Source: Theodoxus fluviatilis (lineage: Eukaryota > Mollusca > Gastropoda > Cycloneritida > Neritidae). From it: 64,000 nucleotides of DNA. Below are positions 15,720 to 28,400 of the stretch, piece by piece. Both the position numbers and the translations under genes were made by a program. The first letter of the stretch is position 1. Each line of letters starts with the position of its first letter. Under the pieces are notes generated by a model. The model was not told the DNA's origin. It saw only the letters and a list, made by a program, of their open reading frames with translations, and did no database searches. The stretch spans positions 40,998-104,997 of the forward strand of contig JAWQFJ010002804.1 of assembly GCA_034096865.1 (NCBI GenBank), read 5' to 3'.

Positions 15720-16917
15720 AGTGCGTCTACCTTCTTCTTTTTCACAAGCGGCACGGTAAAATTATGCATTCCATCAATCCTCTCTTGTTTGGATAAAAAC
15801 ACAGCCATATAATCTTAGAAGAGTTCCCCCTTTCAAGAGTGGGAATCCATGCAGTCCTTTCATAATTGCACGTTTAGAAGATCTCCTTCAGAAACAAACC
15901 CACTCAAGTTGAAAAAACACAGCAGTAAGCATGTAGCAGCATCATACGAGCCAAAAAAAAATCAGTTAATAATTTCTTAGAATGGCTGCCTGCCACTCTC
16001 TCACTGGAACTTGTGACCTTTGAGGCTTTCGGGTTCATTCCTGAGCAGGAATTGGCAAGAGTGACCTCACTGCAGAACTGCTAAGAGCCATAGAAGACGT
16101 AGAAGAAACTGGCTACTGCAAGGATTACCTCTCCGGCACGTTAGTCTAATGGCACAAGTTTTCTTGTAAACAACACGCACTTGCCACATCGGATACCAGA
16201 TTTCACAAGGTAGTATGCTATATGCGTGATATCACAATCTAGCTCTTCCACCATTGTGATTTATCGTCTAAGAAAATCCAGAATGTGACTACCATAGGGA
16301 CGTAGTGTAAAGTCCATGTCAGCCATTAACGGTACTTAGGCATGTAGGGTTATCGGATCAGCAAAGATTTAAATAACAGTGAACAACGCTGCCCGCACTC
16401 GAGAGGGCCACTACAAGGATAGAAGGTAAAAAGAAAATGAGGTTGCTAATTCCCTTCCAGGCGTACGTGTCTGGTCTGGCTTCAGCCCCCTTCAAATGGG
16501 TGAAACCCCAGCTGTTTACAACATACCGCTGTCTCCGGGCAAAGTGAGACCTTCGACTTTAATGTCAAGGTCACACGGGTTGTAGTTCTTGTGGTAGAGT
16601 GACGGACAGGAGATTTATGACTAAGCTTCATTGTTCTTGACATTGTTTTCCTTGGGGAAGAAAACATTTTAGCCATGGAAAGTGCCATCAAGGAACATAT
16701 GCCACAGTCTCCAACAGCCAGAAAGACCCATTTTCTTCTTCCCGCATACCTTATCATGTCTTTTTTGCAACGTCTACAGCTATCATCATGACTGTTAGGG
16801 GTTTGTTTTTGTATTGTTTTTGAAAACTTTTTTATAAACTGTACTCAGTTTGTGGGCGAACATTGACTAGCCAGACAAAAAAACGAATGACTGCTGCCCG
16901 GGATGCTGAAATACACG
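15720..16917. other. No gene seen
   Basis: No exon or transposon recognised. Confidence 0.5.
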
Positions 16918-17294
16918 AAGGAACCAAGGTACTGGTCTGGTCTTAGAAGGACAACACAAAAAAGGACCTCAACGTTTCGGGTATGACACACTTCCTCAGG
17001 ACAAACACCACAACTTCACCTCCCCCCTCCCCCTCTTCCACTCAACCTTTCACAACCACGTGCTGCATTGATTGGCTTGATTTTCTGCTCATCAGAGTGA
17101 AATATATTCATTTCTCCATACCCCCAACCTCTAACATTTCACAGCTTCCTTTTCCCCCGCCTACACCGGGCACAAAGTTGAGTTTGTTGTCTTTTTTGTT
17201 TGTGGTGTATGTCCTGATGAAGGGGTAATACTCGAAACATTGACGTCCTGTTTTGTGTTGTCCTTATAACCAAGACCAGTACCTTGGTTCCTTT
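16918..17294. mobile_element. Fold-back element with about 95-bp inverted arms
   Basis: The left arm 16918-17011 and right arm 17199-17294 are inverted matches at about 85 percent by eye. They share AAGGAACCAAGGTACTGGTC, GGACAACACAAAA, a TTTCGNGTAT block and the NTGTCCTGANGAAG block. The spacer of about 187 bp is non-coding and C/T-rich. Confidence 0.8.
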
Positions 17295-19689
17295 TTGCAT
17301 AATGACTATCCACATATTCTAAAGAACCATTGTTCAAAAGTACTTTTTTTCGGTAACATTCAGTAAAATGCACAGACCAGACGCTAATGGAACTTTACAC
17401 ACACCTTTTGGAGGACTACGTGATATTTGTAAAATGCGAGATAAACACAAGCTCTGGTCAATGGATGTTTTTCACATTTGCAACAAAGAGTGAGAATCCT
17501 GTATAAATGTCGGGCAACCTGAGGGGCAGAAGAGGAGGGTAAATTTTCCGACATTCAAAACCCTGTTGCTTCATACTCACTGCTTATTTCATGCATTGCC
17601 TATTGCTGTTTCCAATACGTCACTCCCCACATACTGCTTATAGCACATCTAGTCTTTCGATGCTTTAGATCCATATCATTCCTTCCACACACTTCATGAT
17701 ACGCCTCGTCATTCAATGCTTCAAGATCCTGTCTTTCCATTTGTATAGCTTATTATCGTACCTTGTGTAGTAAGGGTAGGGGAAATGGGTGCAATGGGGA
17801 TGCGCTATGCAGGTGCGGCAGAAGTACCAACATGCTAGAATGGGAATCCGCGTTGGGTACTTCCTGTGGAAGTAGGATGCAGAGGATATATCGTCCATTC
17901 CACGACTCATTTCCAAGAACAGCTGGGGTGCGGGCCCTCGCGCTCCAGAAGGGTCCTCCAGCCACTGTAGCACACAGCTGAGGCTGCGCCTACGTGGATT
18001 GGGCGGAAGAGCTAATGCCCAAGTGGGCAATGAGCTTTGCCTCACGCTGATGCCCCCTGGTGGTATACGCTGCTTGAGGCCGCCCACGTCGGAGTTGCTG
18101 GAGTCGCGTTTTACAAAACCAGACTAAAAATAGACTACAGGGAGGTGACTCCCATATTATTTCCGGCAGGGGAGACGGCTTTGCACGGGGAAAAACTTTT
18201 TTGAACGCTACATTATGTGTTAAAAGACACAAATGCACCAAAAACACAAAAACTCGTAAAGCAACTAATGCGTCGTTTGTCGGGATACATTCCATGCGAA
18301 GAACAGGTGCAGGAGCGGTAAATCGCATAAAGAGAGAGCCGAGCAGATAACTCTGCGATGACTTCCGGAATTTATTTTGGCCGGGAACTTATTTTGGTCG
18401 CTACACGCACAGAAAGCTCAACCCACTTGGTTTCAGCTGAAGAAGGTGTACTGTGCAGCAGCTGCCGCTTTTAAGCCGTAAAAGGAAAAGAACAGAAACA
18501 CACCAAGGTCATGTGCTTTTGAACTATTCCACTGACAAACACTGTAAAATTTCATTCGATGGGATTTAATGTCCGCCATTTTATAATTATTTCTCCTGGT
18601 ATGGATTTTATTACCAAAAAGGAAATATGCTGTGAAGATAAGATGAAATTAAACGTACTTTGTAAACAAGGGTGGATGTTGCAACAGAAAGAAGTTCTGA
18701 AGTGACATGGCGACACCCAAATGTCCAAGTTCAAATGAGACCAGAAACAGCTTTTGCATGAAGAAGCCATTTGATTTCTTCACGTGGAAAAGTAGGTAGA
18801 TAACGAAGCATGTAAAAAATGGTCGTCATACATCGAACACGTAAAATGAAATCACTATTGACAAGGCAAACAGAAATTGCTTCAGCCTATTCGATCCGTA
18901 CTCCTCTAAGACTACCAGCACAGCAGGGCTGGTTCATCGATCGAAGAGATAACAGTTGAGTGATGCTCAACAGCAAACTGATCTACAAATGAATTTGCTT
19001 GCAGGTCTACCAGCACTAGTTGGCCGAATGAAATAGATTACTGAATGAAAGAGAGCAGAAATGTGTGACAACTGATATGAAAGTCGACATTATTAACTGA
19101 GCACTTAAAAATGTAATATTCAGCATAGCGAAATGCATATTAACTTTCGGATAAATCTCGGGCTTTGACTCCACCATGAGCTTCGAGCTCTTCCTGATAG
19201 TTCGAAAGAGTGCCGTGGCTAACCTTAAAAATGCACAATTTTCACTCTTATATTCGGTTACACTGCATTAAACAGACACCACTTTATGTGGGTTTTTTTC
19301 CTTCTGTTTTTTTCCCCCTGCTGAGATTCAATACACGAGCATCACACTATCACTATGCAATTTTATGCAAAAAGGGCAGAACAAGGGCAGAAGCCAGTAT
19401 AACTTTGCCGTCATTGTCTGCGTAGACTCCTGTTCTTCATCAGTGGTTCTCCTAATGCTTCTTACACACCATGTGATACCGCTCTTCAATAATACATTTT
19501 AAAAATCAGATATGAAAGTACCAGTGTTTGATGGTGCCTGATCCATAAAAATCTTACTCGATTTTTCTGAAAAATGTCCCATGTTCTCACTCCATCTCGT
19601 GCACACCTGAGATACAATGCAATGCAATTTTATATCTCAAAATGTCTTTAGTATTAAACATTTCTTGAACATCATGAACAAGCCTCAGG
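17295..19689. other. No gene seen
   Basis: About 2.4 kb without a recognisable exon or repeat array. Confidence 0.5.
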
Positions 19690-19884
19690 TTTCTGTATGT
19701 GCTCATCTCTGCCTTCGTACTCACTATACTGCATTCGTCACTGCTGATAACATCATTTCTGTATGTACTCATCTCTGCCTTCATACTCACTATACTGCAT
19801 TCATCACTGCTGATAACATCGTTTCTGTATGTGCTCATCTCTGCATACGCACTATACTGCATTTGTTACTGCTGATAACATCGT
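19690..19884. repeat. 66-bp tandem repeat, three copies
   Basis: Three units starting TTTCTGTATGTGCTCATCTC and ending CTGCTGATAACATC. The third is slightly shortened. It lies 70 bp upstream of the family X copy. Confidence 0.9.
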
Positions 19885-19954
19885 CGCTATCAGAGCTGGA
19901 GAAACCGTCTCTTATGTGGTGGAGTGGAATAAGCCATGATGGTAGCAGGGCGCA

Positions 19955-21755
19955 GGTATGAGACAAAATCGTAGCTGCTTTCCACACAAAAAAATTTCCC
20001 CCATGGGTACAGGAGCTGCTGGCTGGTCCAAGGCCTGATGATAATGACCTGGACCAACCCAAGACCGTGGTGGCAGTTATCTCTCTAGACCGTGGTGGCA
20101 GTGGTCTCTCTTGACTGTGGTGGCAGTGGTCTCTCTAGACCGTGGTGGCAGTGGTCTCTCTAGACCGTGGTGGCAGTGGTCTCTCTAGACTGTGGTGGCA
20201 GTGGTCTCTAGACTGTGGTGGCAGTGGTCTCTCTAGACCATGGTGGCAGTGATCTCTCTAGACCGTGGTGGCAGTGATCTCTGTAGATCGTGGTGGCAGT
20301 GATCTCTCTAGACCGTGGTGGCAGTGATCTCTCTAGACCGTGGTGGCAGTGGTCTCTATAGACCGTGGTGGCAGTGATCTCTCTAGACCGTGGTGGCAGT
20401 GATCTCTGTAGATCGTGGTGGCAGTGATCTCTCTAGACCGTGGTGGCAGTGATCTCTCTAGACTGTGGTGGCAGTGGTCTCTCTAGACTGTGGTGGCAGT
20501 GATCTCTCTAGACTGTGGTGGCAGTGATCTCTCTAGACCGTGGTGGCAGTGGTCTCTCTAGACTGTGGTGGCAGTGATCTCTCTAGACCGTGGTGGCAGT
20601 AATCTCTCTAGACCGTGGTGGCCGTGATTTCTCTAGACTGTGGTGGCAGTGATCTCTGTAGATCGTGGTGGCAGTGATCTCTCTAGACCGTGGTGGCAGT
20701 GATCTCTCTAGACCGTGGTGGCAGTGGTCTCTCTAGACCGTGGTGGCAGTGGTCTCTCTAGACTGTGGTGGCAGTGATCTCTCTAGACCGTGGTGGCAGT
20801 GGTCTCTCTAGACCGTGGTGGCAGTGATCTCTCTAGACTGTGGTGGCAGTGGTCTCTCTAGACCGTGGTGGCAGTGGTCTCTCTAGACTGTGGTGGCAGT
20901 GATCTCTCTAGACCGTGGTGGCAGTGATCTCTCTAGACCGTGGTGGCAGTGGTCTCTCTAGACTGTGGTGGCAGTGATCTCTCTAGACTGTGGTGGCAGT
21001 GATCTCTGTAGATCGTGGTGGCAGTGATCTCTCTAGACCGTGGTGGCAGTGGTCTCTCTAGACCGTGGTGGCAGTGATCTCTCTAGACCGTGGTGGCAGT
21101 GGTCTCTCTAGACCGTGGTGGCAGTGATCTCTCTAGACTGTGGTGGCAGTGGTCTCTCTAGACCGTGGTGGCAGTGGTCTCTCTAGACTGTGGTGGCAGT
21201 GGTCTCTCTAGACCGTGGTGGCAGTGGTCTCTCTAGACTGTGGTGGCAGTGATCTCTCTAGACTGTGGTGGCAGTGATCTCTGTAGATCGTGGTGGCAGT
21301 GATCTCTCTAGACCGTGGTGGCAGTGGTCTCTCTAGACCGTGGTGGCAGTGATCTCTCTAGACCGTGGTGGCAGTGGTCTCTCTAGACCGTGGTGGCAGT
21401 GGTCTCTCTAGACCGTGGTGGCAGTGGTCTCTGTAGATCGTGGTGGCAGTGATCTCTGTAGATCGTGGTGGCAGTGATCTCTCTAGACCGTGGTGGCAGT
21501 GATCTCTCGTGTCTTGTGTGCCGTTCCCTCTTAACAAGGGAATGCACGGACCTCACAGGAGCCAGGGTGTAGATTATTTCCCAGATCTTAACCCTGGTTC
21601 CTGGGTTGTGCTTCCATTTGGCAGAAAAGAGAGATTACTTAATTTAACTTACATTGAAATGCCTTCTTACAAATGTTGCCTCATTCAGCATAACACAGTC
21701 TATGGAATGAATCATATGCCGTTGCAAGTAGTTGTCTTACTTGAGAGGAAACATC
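19955..21755 (+). repeat. Interspersed repeat family X, copy expanded by a minisatellite
   Basis: The left flank 19955-20069 matches the reverse complement of 58220-58322 (shared GAGACAAA..GTAGCTGCTTTCCACA, CAGGAGCTGCTGGCTGGTC and CCTGGACCAACCCAAGACC). The right flank 21510-21755 matches 11570-11835 and the rest of the 58-kb copy. Where the 58-kb copy has only two or three degenerate TCTCAGACTG..GTGG units, this copy has about 57. Confidence 0.82.
20068..21508. repeat. 25-bp minisatellite, about 57 copies
   Basis: Unit GACCGTGGTGGCAGTGGTCT + CTCTA, with variants GACTG, GTGATCT and CTCTGTAGATCG. The CTGTAGATCG variant recurs at about 20281, 20407, 20656, 21006, 21281, 21431 and 21456. The spacings are close to multiples of 25, indicating a partial higher-order pattern. 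One unit near 20200 is four bases short. Confidence 0.97.
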
Positions 21756-22294
21756 AGATTTACAGTCAAAATGTTACAATTAAGATGCCAGAGTGGGAGA
21801 ACGGCTCACTAGCCAGGGGTCATGCTAATATTGACCCATCCACGACACACCCCTTTCTCGCGGGAGATCGTGTGGTATCACATGCAGGCGGCAAATTGGC
21901 TTCGACGCGAACGCCAACTGAACGTTGAGTTGTATTCCGGACAGCATTTGTGACTCATTTTTGCCAGACAGTGAGAAGATTTCTCAGACTGTGATAGACA
22001 GGGGTATGAATAAATACTACTCATGTTATTTAGACGAAATTAAGATCTATGAACAAGAGGATTCAACGGTGGAGGTAACAGCTCGGGAAGTGCTGGCATC
22101 TGCGTGACATTGAGCGTCGTATCTGTCTGTTGTCAGGTGCCTGTAAAATGTTGATCAAGTGTTCCAGTGATCAGGTAGTTAAGTTTAAAACGGATTGAGC
22201 GCCTCGGGTTGGTGTAGAGTCGCTATACTAAACTAATACCTTTACCTTCACTAGTTGCATTGATGAGAAAGAAATTTACCAACCATGTTCGATT
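21756..22294. other. No gene seen
   Basis: No exon or transposon recognised. Confidence 0.45.
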
Positions 22295-22303
22295 CGAAGA
22301 TTT

Positions 22304-22682
22304 CGGTCATGCTATTTACAGAAATTGCGCTAATGGCTTCGAAATGGCTTAGAAATGAGCATACATATCGTTATCCCCTTCTTGAATATGATATATTTAA
22401 GCTATTCTAATTAAACCAGAACTATATTTGACCAAATTACGTTAGAAACAGCAACATTTTGAAACACATGCGGTGCCATTTCGATCATCATCCTGGACGG
22501 ATATGGCGACCGCATGTCTGTGTTTCAAAATGTTGCTGTTTCTAACGTAATTTGGTCAAATATAGTTCTGGTTTAATTAGAATAGATTAAATATATCATA
22601 TTCAAGAAGGGGATAACGATATATATGCTCATTTCGAAGCCATTTCGAAGCCATTAGCGCCATTTCGGTAAATAGCATGACC
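22304..22682. mobile_element. Fold-back MITE (379 bp) with 9-bp target-site duplication
   Basis: Near-complete palindrome. Arms of about 170 bp (22304-22474 and about 22512-22682) meet at a central spacer of about 35 bp. Terminal inverted repeats start SGGTCATGCTATTTAC. The nine bases CGAAGATTT directly flank the element at 22295-22303 and 22683-22691. A 9-bp duplication is typical of Mutator-like elements; assignment to that superfamily is inference. No coding capacity. Confidence 0.9.
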
Positions 22683-22691
22683 CGAAGATTT

Positions 22692-23972
22692 GATCGAGAC
22701 AGGGGTGAACCTTTGCGCTTCGGCTTACGTTGGATGGGATATATTCTGTTCTAATCCTGGAGCTTTGTATAACCGTGCTCTACCCAAAATCTCAGAACTA
22801 CCATCACGACAGACAAGCTGTGTAATGAGATGGTAAGGTACATAAGCATCATCCTCGCAATGAAGCGTTACTGTACGTCTATCCTCACTCAACCCTCACG
22901 CTACCTCCCAAAATTTGCTTCCTGAAGCCTAGAAATGAATAAACTTGTGTTAAACAACAGTAATGTTCAGTTTAAAATGCGGATCTGAGACTCACCCCCG
23001 CGCAGACTCCTTTGTTTTTATTAAGCCGGTTGAGATTTAGCTGATGCCGGCAGCACGCCTTGATCCACGCCATGGCATCGGCTCTTCTGCTTTTTACAGA
23101 GGGAAATTGATGCAATTTGCCTCCTACTATTTTATCGGGATATCGTTGATCACCAGAGCATGTGCCCCACTGGCAGTGAACAACCATCTTGTTGTAGTTG
23201 TGTGATAGGCTAGAACCGAAGCGAAAACGCGTGATGGAGTCAAAGAGACGCTGCTTCCAGACAGTGCCGTATTTGTAATACTAGTGTGAGCCAGAGAAGT
23301 CTGCGCTAAAAATAGACTAGTTCCGCGTCAGCGATTGGCTAAGCCCAGCGACCACGTGGGCCGTGTGGATGGGTTAATAACGAGTGAGTGACAGGGCAGC
23401 TGCACAAACAATCAGACCACAGCAGATCAGGGGTCCCAGAGCGGTCAGCTGGTCAGCTTGCCTTAGACAAAGGATGGGGGAGGGGGGTTGGAGAGAGGTC
23501 TGACACACAGAGAGATCTGACACACAAGGGGGGTTGGAAGAGACAGAAGCAGGGATAACTGAATAGAGGATGCACACAGTAGATATGCAGTACAATACAC
23601 TTGGTGATAGGTGCATCCTATCACATGAACACAGTAGATGTACAATACACTTGGTGACAGGTGCACCTTATCACACTTACTAGATGCTTGAGGTCGACTG
23701 AAGTTAAAGATAGAGAAAGAGCATACAGGTCATATCTCTACATACTGATGGAGGGATCTTGCTGTGAGGACTGAGATATAAAGGAAGCCGTATCTGATGA
23801 TTAGTGATGAGCATTAAGTCAGGGTAAACGATTAGACAAGTATAAATAGAGGTGCTTCATGGAGCAGAGATCATAAATCAATGCTAGGTTGACATTTGTC
23901 TCTGTATATCTCATGAACGACCTTGAATATTTATGAAGAGTTTGTACTTTGTGAAAACCTAAGTAGGTTGCA
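22692..23972. other. No gene seen
   Basis: Contains a short duplicated segment (the CACTTGGTGAYAGGTGCA block, at about 23600 and 23650). No exon recognised. Confidence 0.45.
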
Positions 23973-23974
23973 TC

Positions 23975-24016
<42 letters not shown>

Positions 24017-24199
24017 TGTCGCCTGTCTATCTGTCTGTCTCTGCATGTATGTGTGCGTGTGCATGCGTGCGCATGCATGCATGCACGCTTTTGTTCGCGC
24101 TTGTTCTTTAACAATCTTAACGTGTCTTTCCGCCTGTCCTGTGTTCCTGGCTCTCTGTCTCTCTCTCTCTGTCTCTCTCTCTGTCTCTCTCTGTCTGTC

Positions 24200-24234
<35 letters not shown>

Positions 24235-24325
24235 TACCCTGTTTGCTGGCTGCCTGCCTCTCTCTCACGCCGTCTCTATGACTGGCTTCAGGAACAACAT
24301 GTACCCCCCCCCCCCTCCCCCCGGT
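23973..24325. repeat. GT, CTGT, CT and poly-C simple repeats
   Basis: (GT)n at 23976-24015, TCTG/TGCA repeats to about 24090, CT/CTGT repeats at 24150-24235, and a C run at 24305-24321. Confidence 0.93.
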
Positions 24326-25214
24326 TGAACGGCACAGTATCCTCCACAGGTAGGGTTTATTTCCTGGTTCCTGGGTAAGAGAAAGGGGTAGTGGTGCTGA
24401 CAGGTTTTGGCCCGTTGAGGAATCAACAAGGAGAAGTAGAATTCTGTCTAGTTGAGACGATTGGACAGATCTTGTTTGCTCTTAATTTCGCCTTGTAGAA
24501 TTTCTCTCCTCCCCTAACGTGTCCCTCGATCCATACTCCACCCAGAGATACTCGATCTCTGCTCCACCTCTCAGCATTACCTCTTCCGTGAATGAGCACC
24601 ATGCACGCACCAACGATCGAGCCGATATTTTGTTCATGTGCAAATAGGGATTTTGTAGTTCCTCAATAAATGCTCCAACTGCAATGGAAACAATGATAAT
24701 TAATAAAACTAACAAAAAGGAATTTATCGAGTAAAGAAACTTTTGTATTGTACTGACATGCATGCAACGCACCAGGAAGTCAATATCTTGAAAGTTGACA
24801 AAACAAAATTGCATTGTTTACATAGCGCACTGATGGAGAGGGATATGCACTGTCAACCAGGTTGCAGATTACCATAAGATCCACGTACGTTTCACCATGA
24901 TTTCCACGTGTTGATGCAAGAAGTCGAACCCACTTTCATACCAGCGACAATCGACTATCACTATGCCGTCACGATGATGACGATGATGACGACAACGACG
25001 ACGGAGGCAGCATGCACCACCACATATAATAATGATTACAATGACAACAACACGTACACCACCACCACCACCAACAACCACAACAACAAAAGCAACTGCA
25101 GTTATGACAATTCTAGGAAATCCTATCAATTGAATTTCAATTACTCCATGATCTAATCTTGCTTTCATTTTAAAAGTGAATGCCAATACGTCTGACTGTA
25201 AGATTGTCTCCTCA
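24326..25214. other. No gene seen; GAC/CAA trinucleotide patches
   Basis: A degenerate ACC/AAC-rich stretch at 24970-25100. No exon recognised. Confidence 0.45.
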
Positions 25215-25330
25215 AAGAGAGAGATTGATTGATTGATTGATTCTTTATTTATCAAGGATGAAATTTTAGGCATTTCTGCCTTTCTTACAAATTGTCCTTG
25301 CTCATAAAGAAATGAAAACACTGATAATTA
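25215..25330 (-). repeat. Retroposon 3' end with (AATC)n tail
   Basis: The minus strand reads a GGCAGAAATGCC palindromic segment, then AATAAAG and an (AATC)n tail (plus-strand GATT repeats at 25226-25242). This is the layout of a SINE or LINE 3' end. Confidence 0.5.
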
Positions 25331-25383
25331 AGACACAAAATACACAGCTAATCGATCCATGTACAACAGTTGGTAAGGTATAT

Positions 25384-25385
<2 letters not shown>

Positions 25386-25455
<70 letters not shown>
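25386..25455. repeat. (GA)n microsatellite
   Basis: About 70 bp of GA. Confidence 0.96.
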
Positions 25456-25459
<4 letters not shown>

Positions 25460-28400
25460 GAACTGGCGAGAAGTCGATGGCTGGGCACAAGGTGATCACG
25501 AGTTTCCCTCCTGATTCAGCTCCTATAGTCTTCTAGCTAGCTGCCCTACTTTTCCTGGCTGCTACATCTGTGTCAGGTCCTGGCGACCTCTATGTGCCTC
25601 CCAGGCCTCAGGCAGGAGCAAACAGCGGGACAGAATAATTCGGAACAGATCATTCATCTTCAGACTGATAACACCATTCAGAAATAACACACCGAGGATA
25701 ACAACCCACAGAAAACAATCTCAATAGTAAAAATTAGTCAACAGACATCTACTAGGAGACAGAAGGGGATGGTTCTGGTGTATTTTATGGGAGATTTGAA
25801 TATTTTCGTGTACGTTACTCGGCGAGCACCATCCTGATGCATCATGACTGCTGAACACAACTGTGCACCTCCCAGACAGAGATCGAGGTGCTCCGCATAG
25901 CACTACACTACAATATAATACATTCTGATTCTGCTGCTGGTGATTCCTTCTCCTTCAGTGATGCTCGCCATCCTCTTTCGAGGTAAGGCTGCGAGGTCGT
26001 TCACCCCACAACCGAGATGTCTCAGTTACCGTACGTGACCACGACGGTACGTGACCTCTCGGGGGCGGGAAAGGTAAACAATTTTGAGCTTGCATGCACA
26101 GGTCGGCGACGATAACATTCGGGTAGGGGATAGGATCAGCGAGGGATGGGAGAAAGTATTTTTCAATAGTTGGGAAAAGGAAGGAAGAGCACAGCTTTGG
26201 ACAGAACTCAGGAATTAATCATCTGACAAAATTTTAACGTGCTTCTGCATGATGTATGACGAACACCCGAAGCGTCAGTTAACACACTGTGATAGCAGAG
26301 GGAAAAGTGTATTTCATCATCAGGATACACGGTCATGATATCTGAGCAAAATCGATCATCAGTGGTCGAAACTGAAAATATTTCATTTGAGGCTAGTCAT
26401 GAGACCATGCATTGTGTGGTCCAGGACAAAACTTGGGACGCTGGACTAAATAAGTGTCTGATTAAATGGTCACCACACTGCTACTGCTGGACAATACCGA
26501 GGTGCTGTTGCTGAGAGCGTGGCTAGAGCTGCTGGCGCTGTTCCCAAGTCCTTCTGTTTCGCTTGTAATCGATATTCTCATCCCACTTTGTAAGTTCCCC
26601 TCACTGCATCCAGCACTCGCCAGTCATGCCTGCACACCGTGCCCATCTCTCTCGCCTACGCACTGTCCCTCTGTGCTGGGAAAGATCACACACGTGTTTA
26701 TTTTGTTTCTACTACGTTTATGAAGACATGCATTTGATTGATTCTACATTTTGATTTTGTTTACTATGCACAATTTAAGCCATTTTATTCAAAACAATCG
26801 AATGTTCTCAATGTCTACAGGAAAACAAAAATCATTTTGAAGTTTTCCGGCATACTTGAGCCAGGGAAAAGCTAATTAAGCCTCAAACTATAGGCCTACA
26901 GATCTTAGACTGATTCTGTTGACGAAACGATGAGGTGAAATGGGAACTGAACCCTTCTCCTCCTCAGAGGGGATGGAGTGGGGGTGCAGGGTGGGGGGTA
27001 GAGGATGGAACGGGTGTATCCTCACAGATGGACTTTTTCACCCACCCACATGTCTGACCCAGTTTGAGTCATCCCAGATTCTAATGTCTCCTCCAGGGAG
27101 ACAAAGAAAATAGCTTGAGGTCTGGTTCTTACGGGCTTGGAGGGGTCCGCCTGGGAAAGACGTTTTGAAGATTCCTAAAGGTGGAATTGTGGGGACTAAG
27201 GACTTCTGGGTGCTCCTCAAAGGAAGTATTTGACGTCCCGTCTGTATGTGAAATTTCAGGTTGTCGCTGTCACACTTGAATGGATGAGGAACAGGGGTCC
27301 ATCCTTTCTTGCATCTGCACTTTCCAAACACTAGATGAAACTGCAGAATGATTCAAGACATGGGGGAGCTAGGGGAGGCAGGCAGTATGGTGAGACACAT
27401 ATTTCACCGGTTGATCTTGCGTTTAAAGACAGAGTTGAGTAAAGCCTCCTGATGAACTTTTTTTGTGTTGGCACTGTCCAGGTTTTTCTACAACAGTACC
27501 ATCACCAGACACATCTTCCTCCACCCTGCACAGATTCAGTCATTTGGTAATAGTAATGATGTCATGGTTGAAAATCCATTCGTGCATTGATGGCTGGGGA
27601 AGAGTGTTTTCTATATTAACACCCCCCCCCCCCCCCCCCCCTCTCTCTCTCTCTCTGCGTCTGTCTTCAAACTTGAACCCCCTTTCCCCGCCCCCAAACT
27701 CATTTCAGGCGGAAATTTCCCAGGATTACAAGGGTCACACTGAAAAAGCGCCAGTAGCATTCGAATTTTGCACGAACAGCTAGCTGAATGGAAAATTGGG
27801 AAATTTCTCAATTAAGGATGTGTTCAACGTCCGGCTATAATCATAGCTGAGACTACATAATTATTTGTAGAACACAATTCAGCTTCATTTGAGCAGAGTC
27901 GAATGAAAACTGTGAAAGTCTAATCACGACTAAACAGTGACTCTATAGATGTTGAGTGAACTCCGTTTCCTGGGAATAAAAACATATCAACTTTAAAATG
28001 GACATAGTTGTGAGAGATAAATCTTCCCTTCCTCAATTTCAAACATATACTCGTGAAGTGTTATTATCACCCCTTGTAGTCTAGGCGACTCGGTACGATT
28101 TGGCTGCAGAATGTGGTTGATATGATTTTTGTGCTTACTTTGGCAATAAGCATATGTAAATTTAACATTATTTTCACATATCAAAGTGAGGTGTCTTGCA
28201 AGGTAATTTGTCACACGATAACCGAAAATTGCTATTAATCGTCCGTACATACTGTTAAAAATATCAGACAGGTTTTCCCCCCTATTTACGGGGTGGGGAC
28301 AACCAAAATTAATGTTCTAATTGGGCATGGAAAAGTCAGTTGAGATTTACCCGAACGGGCAACCAAATGTTTTCGTCTCATTTATTTCAGAATCGACGCT

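Noticed and set aside
20068..21508. CRISPR-like regular repeat array
   Set aside because: Units are contiguous 25-mers with no unique spacers, and the genome is eukaryotic.
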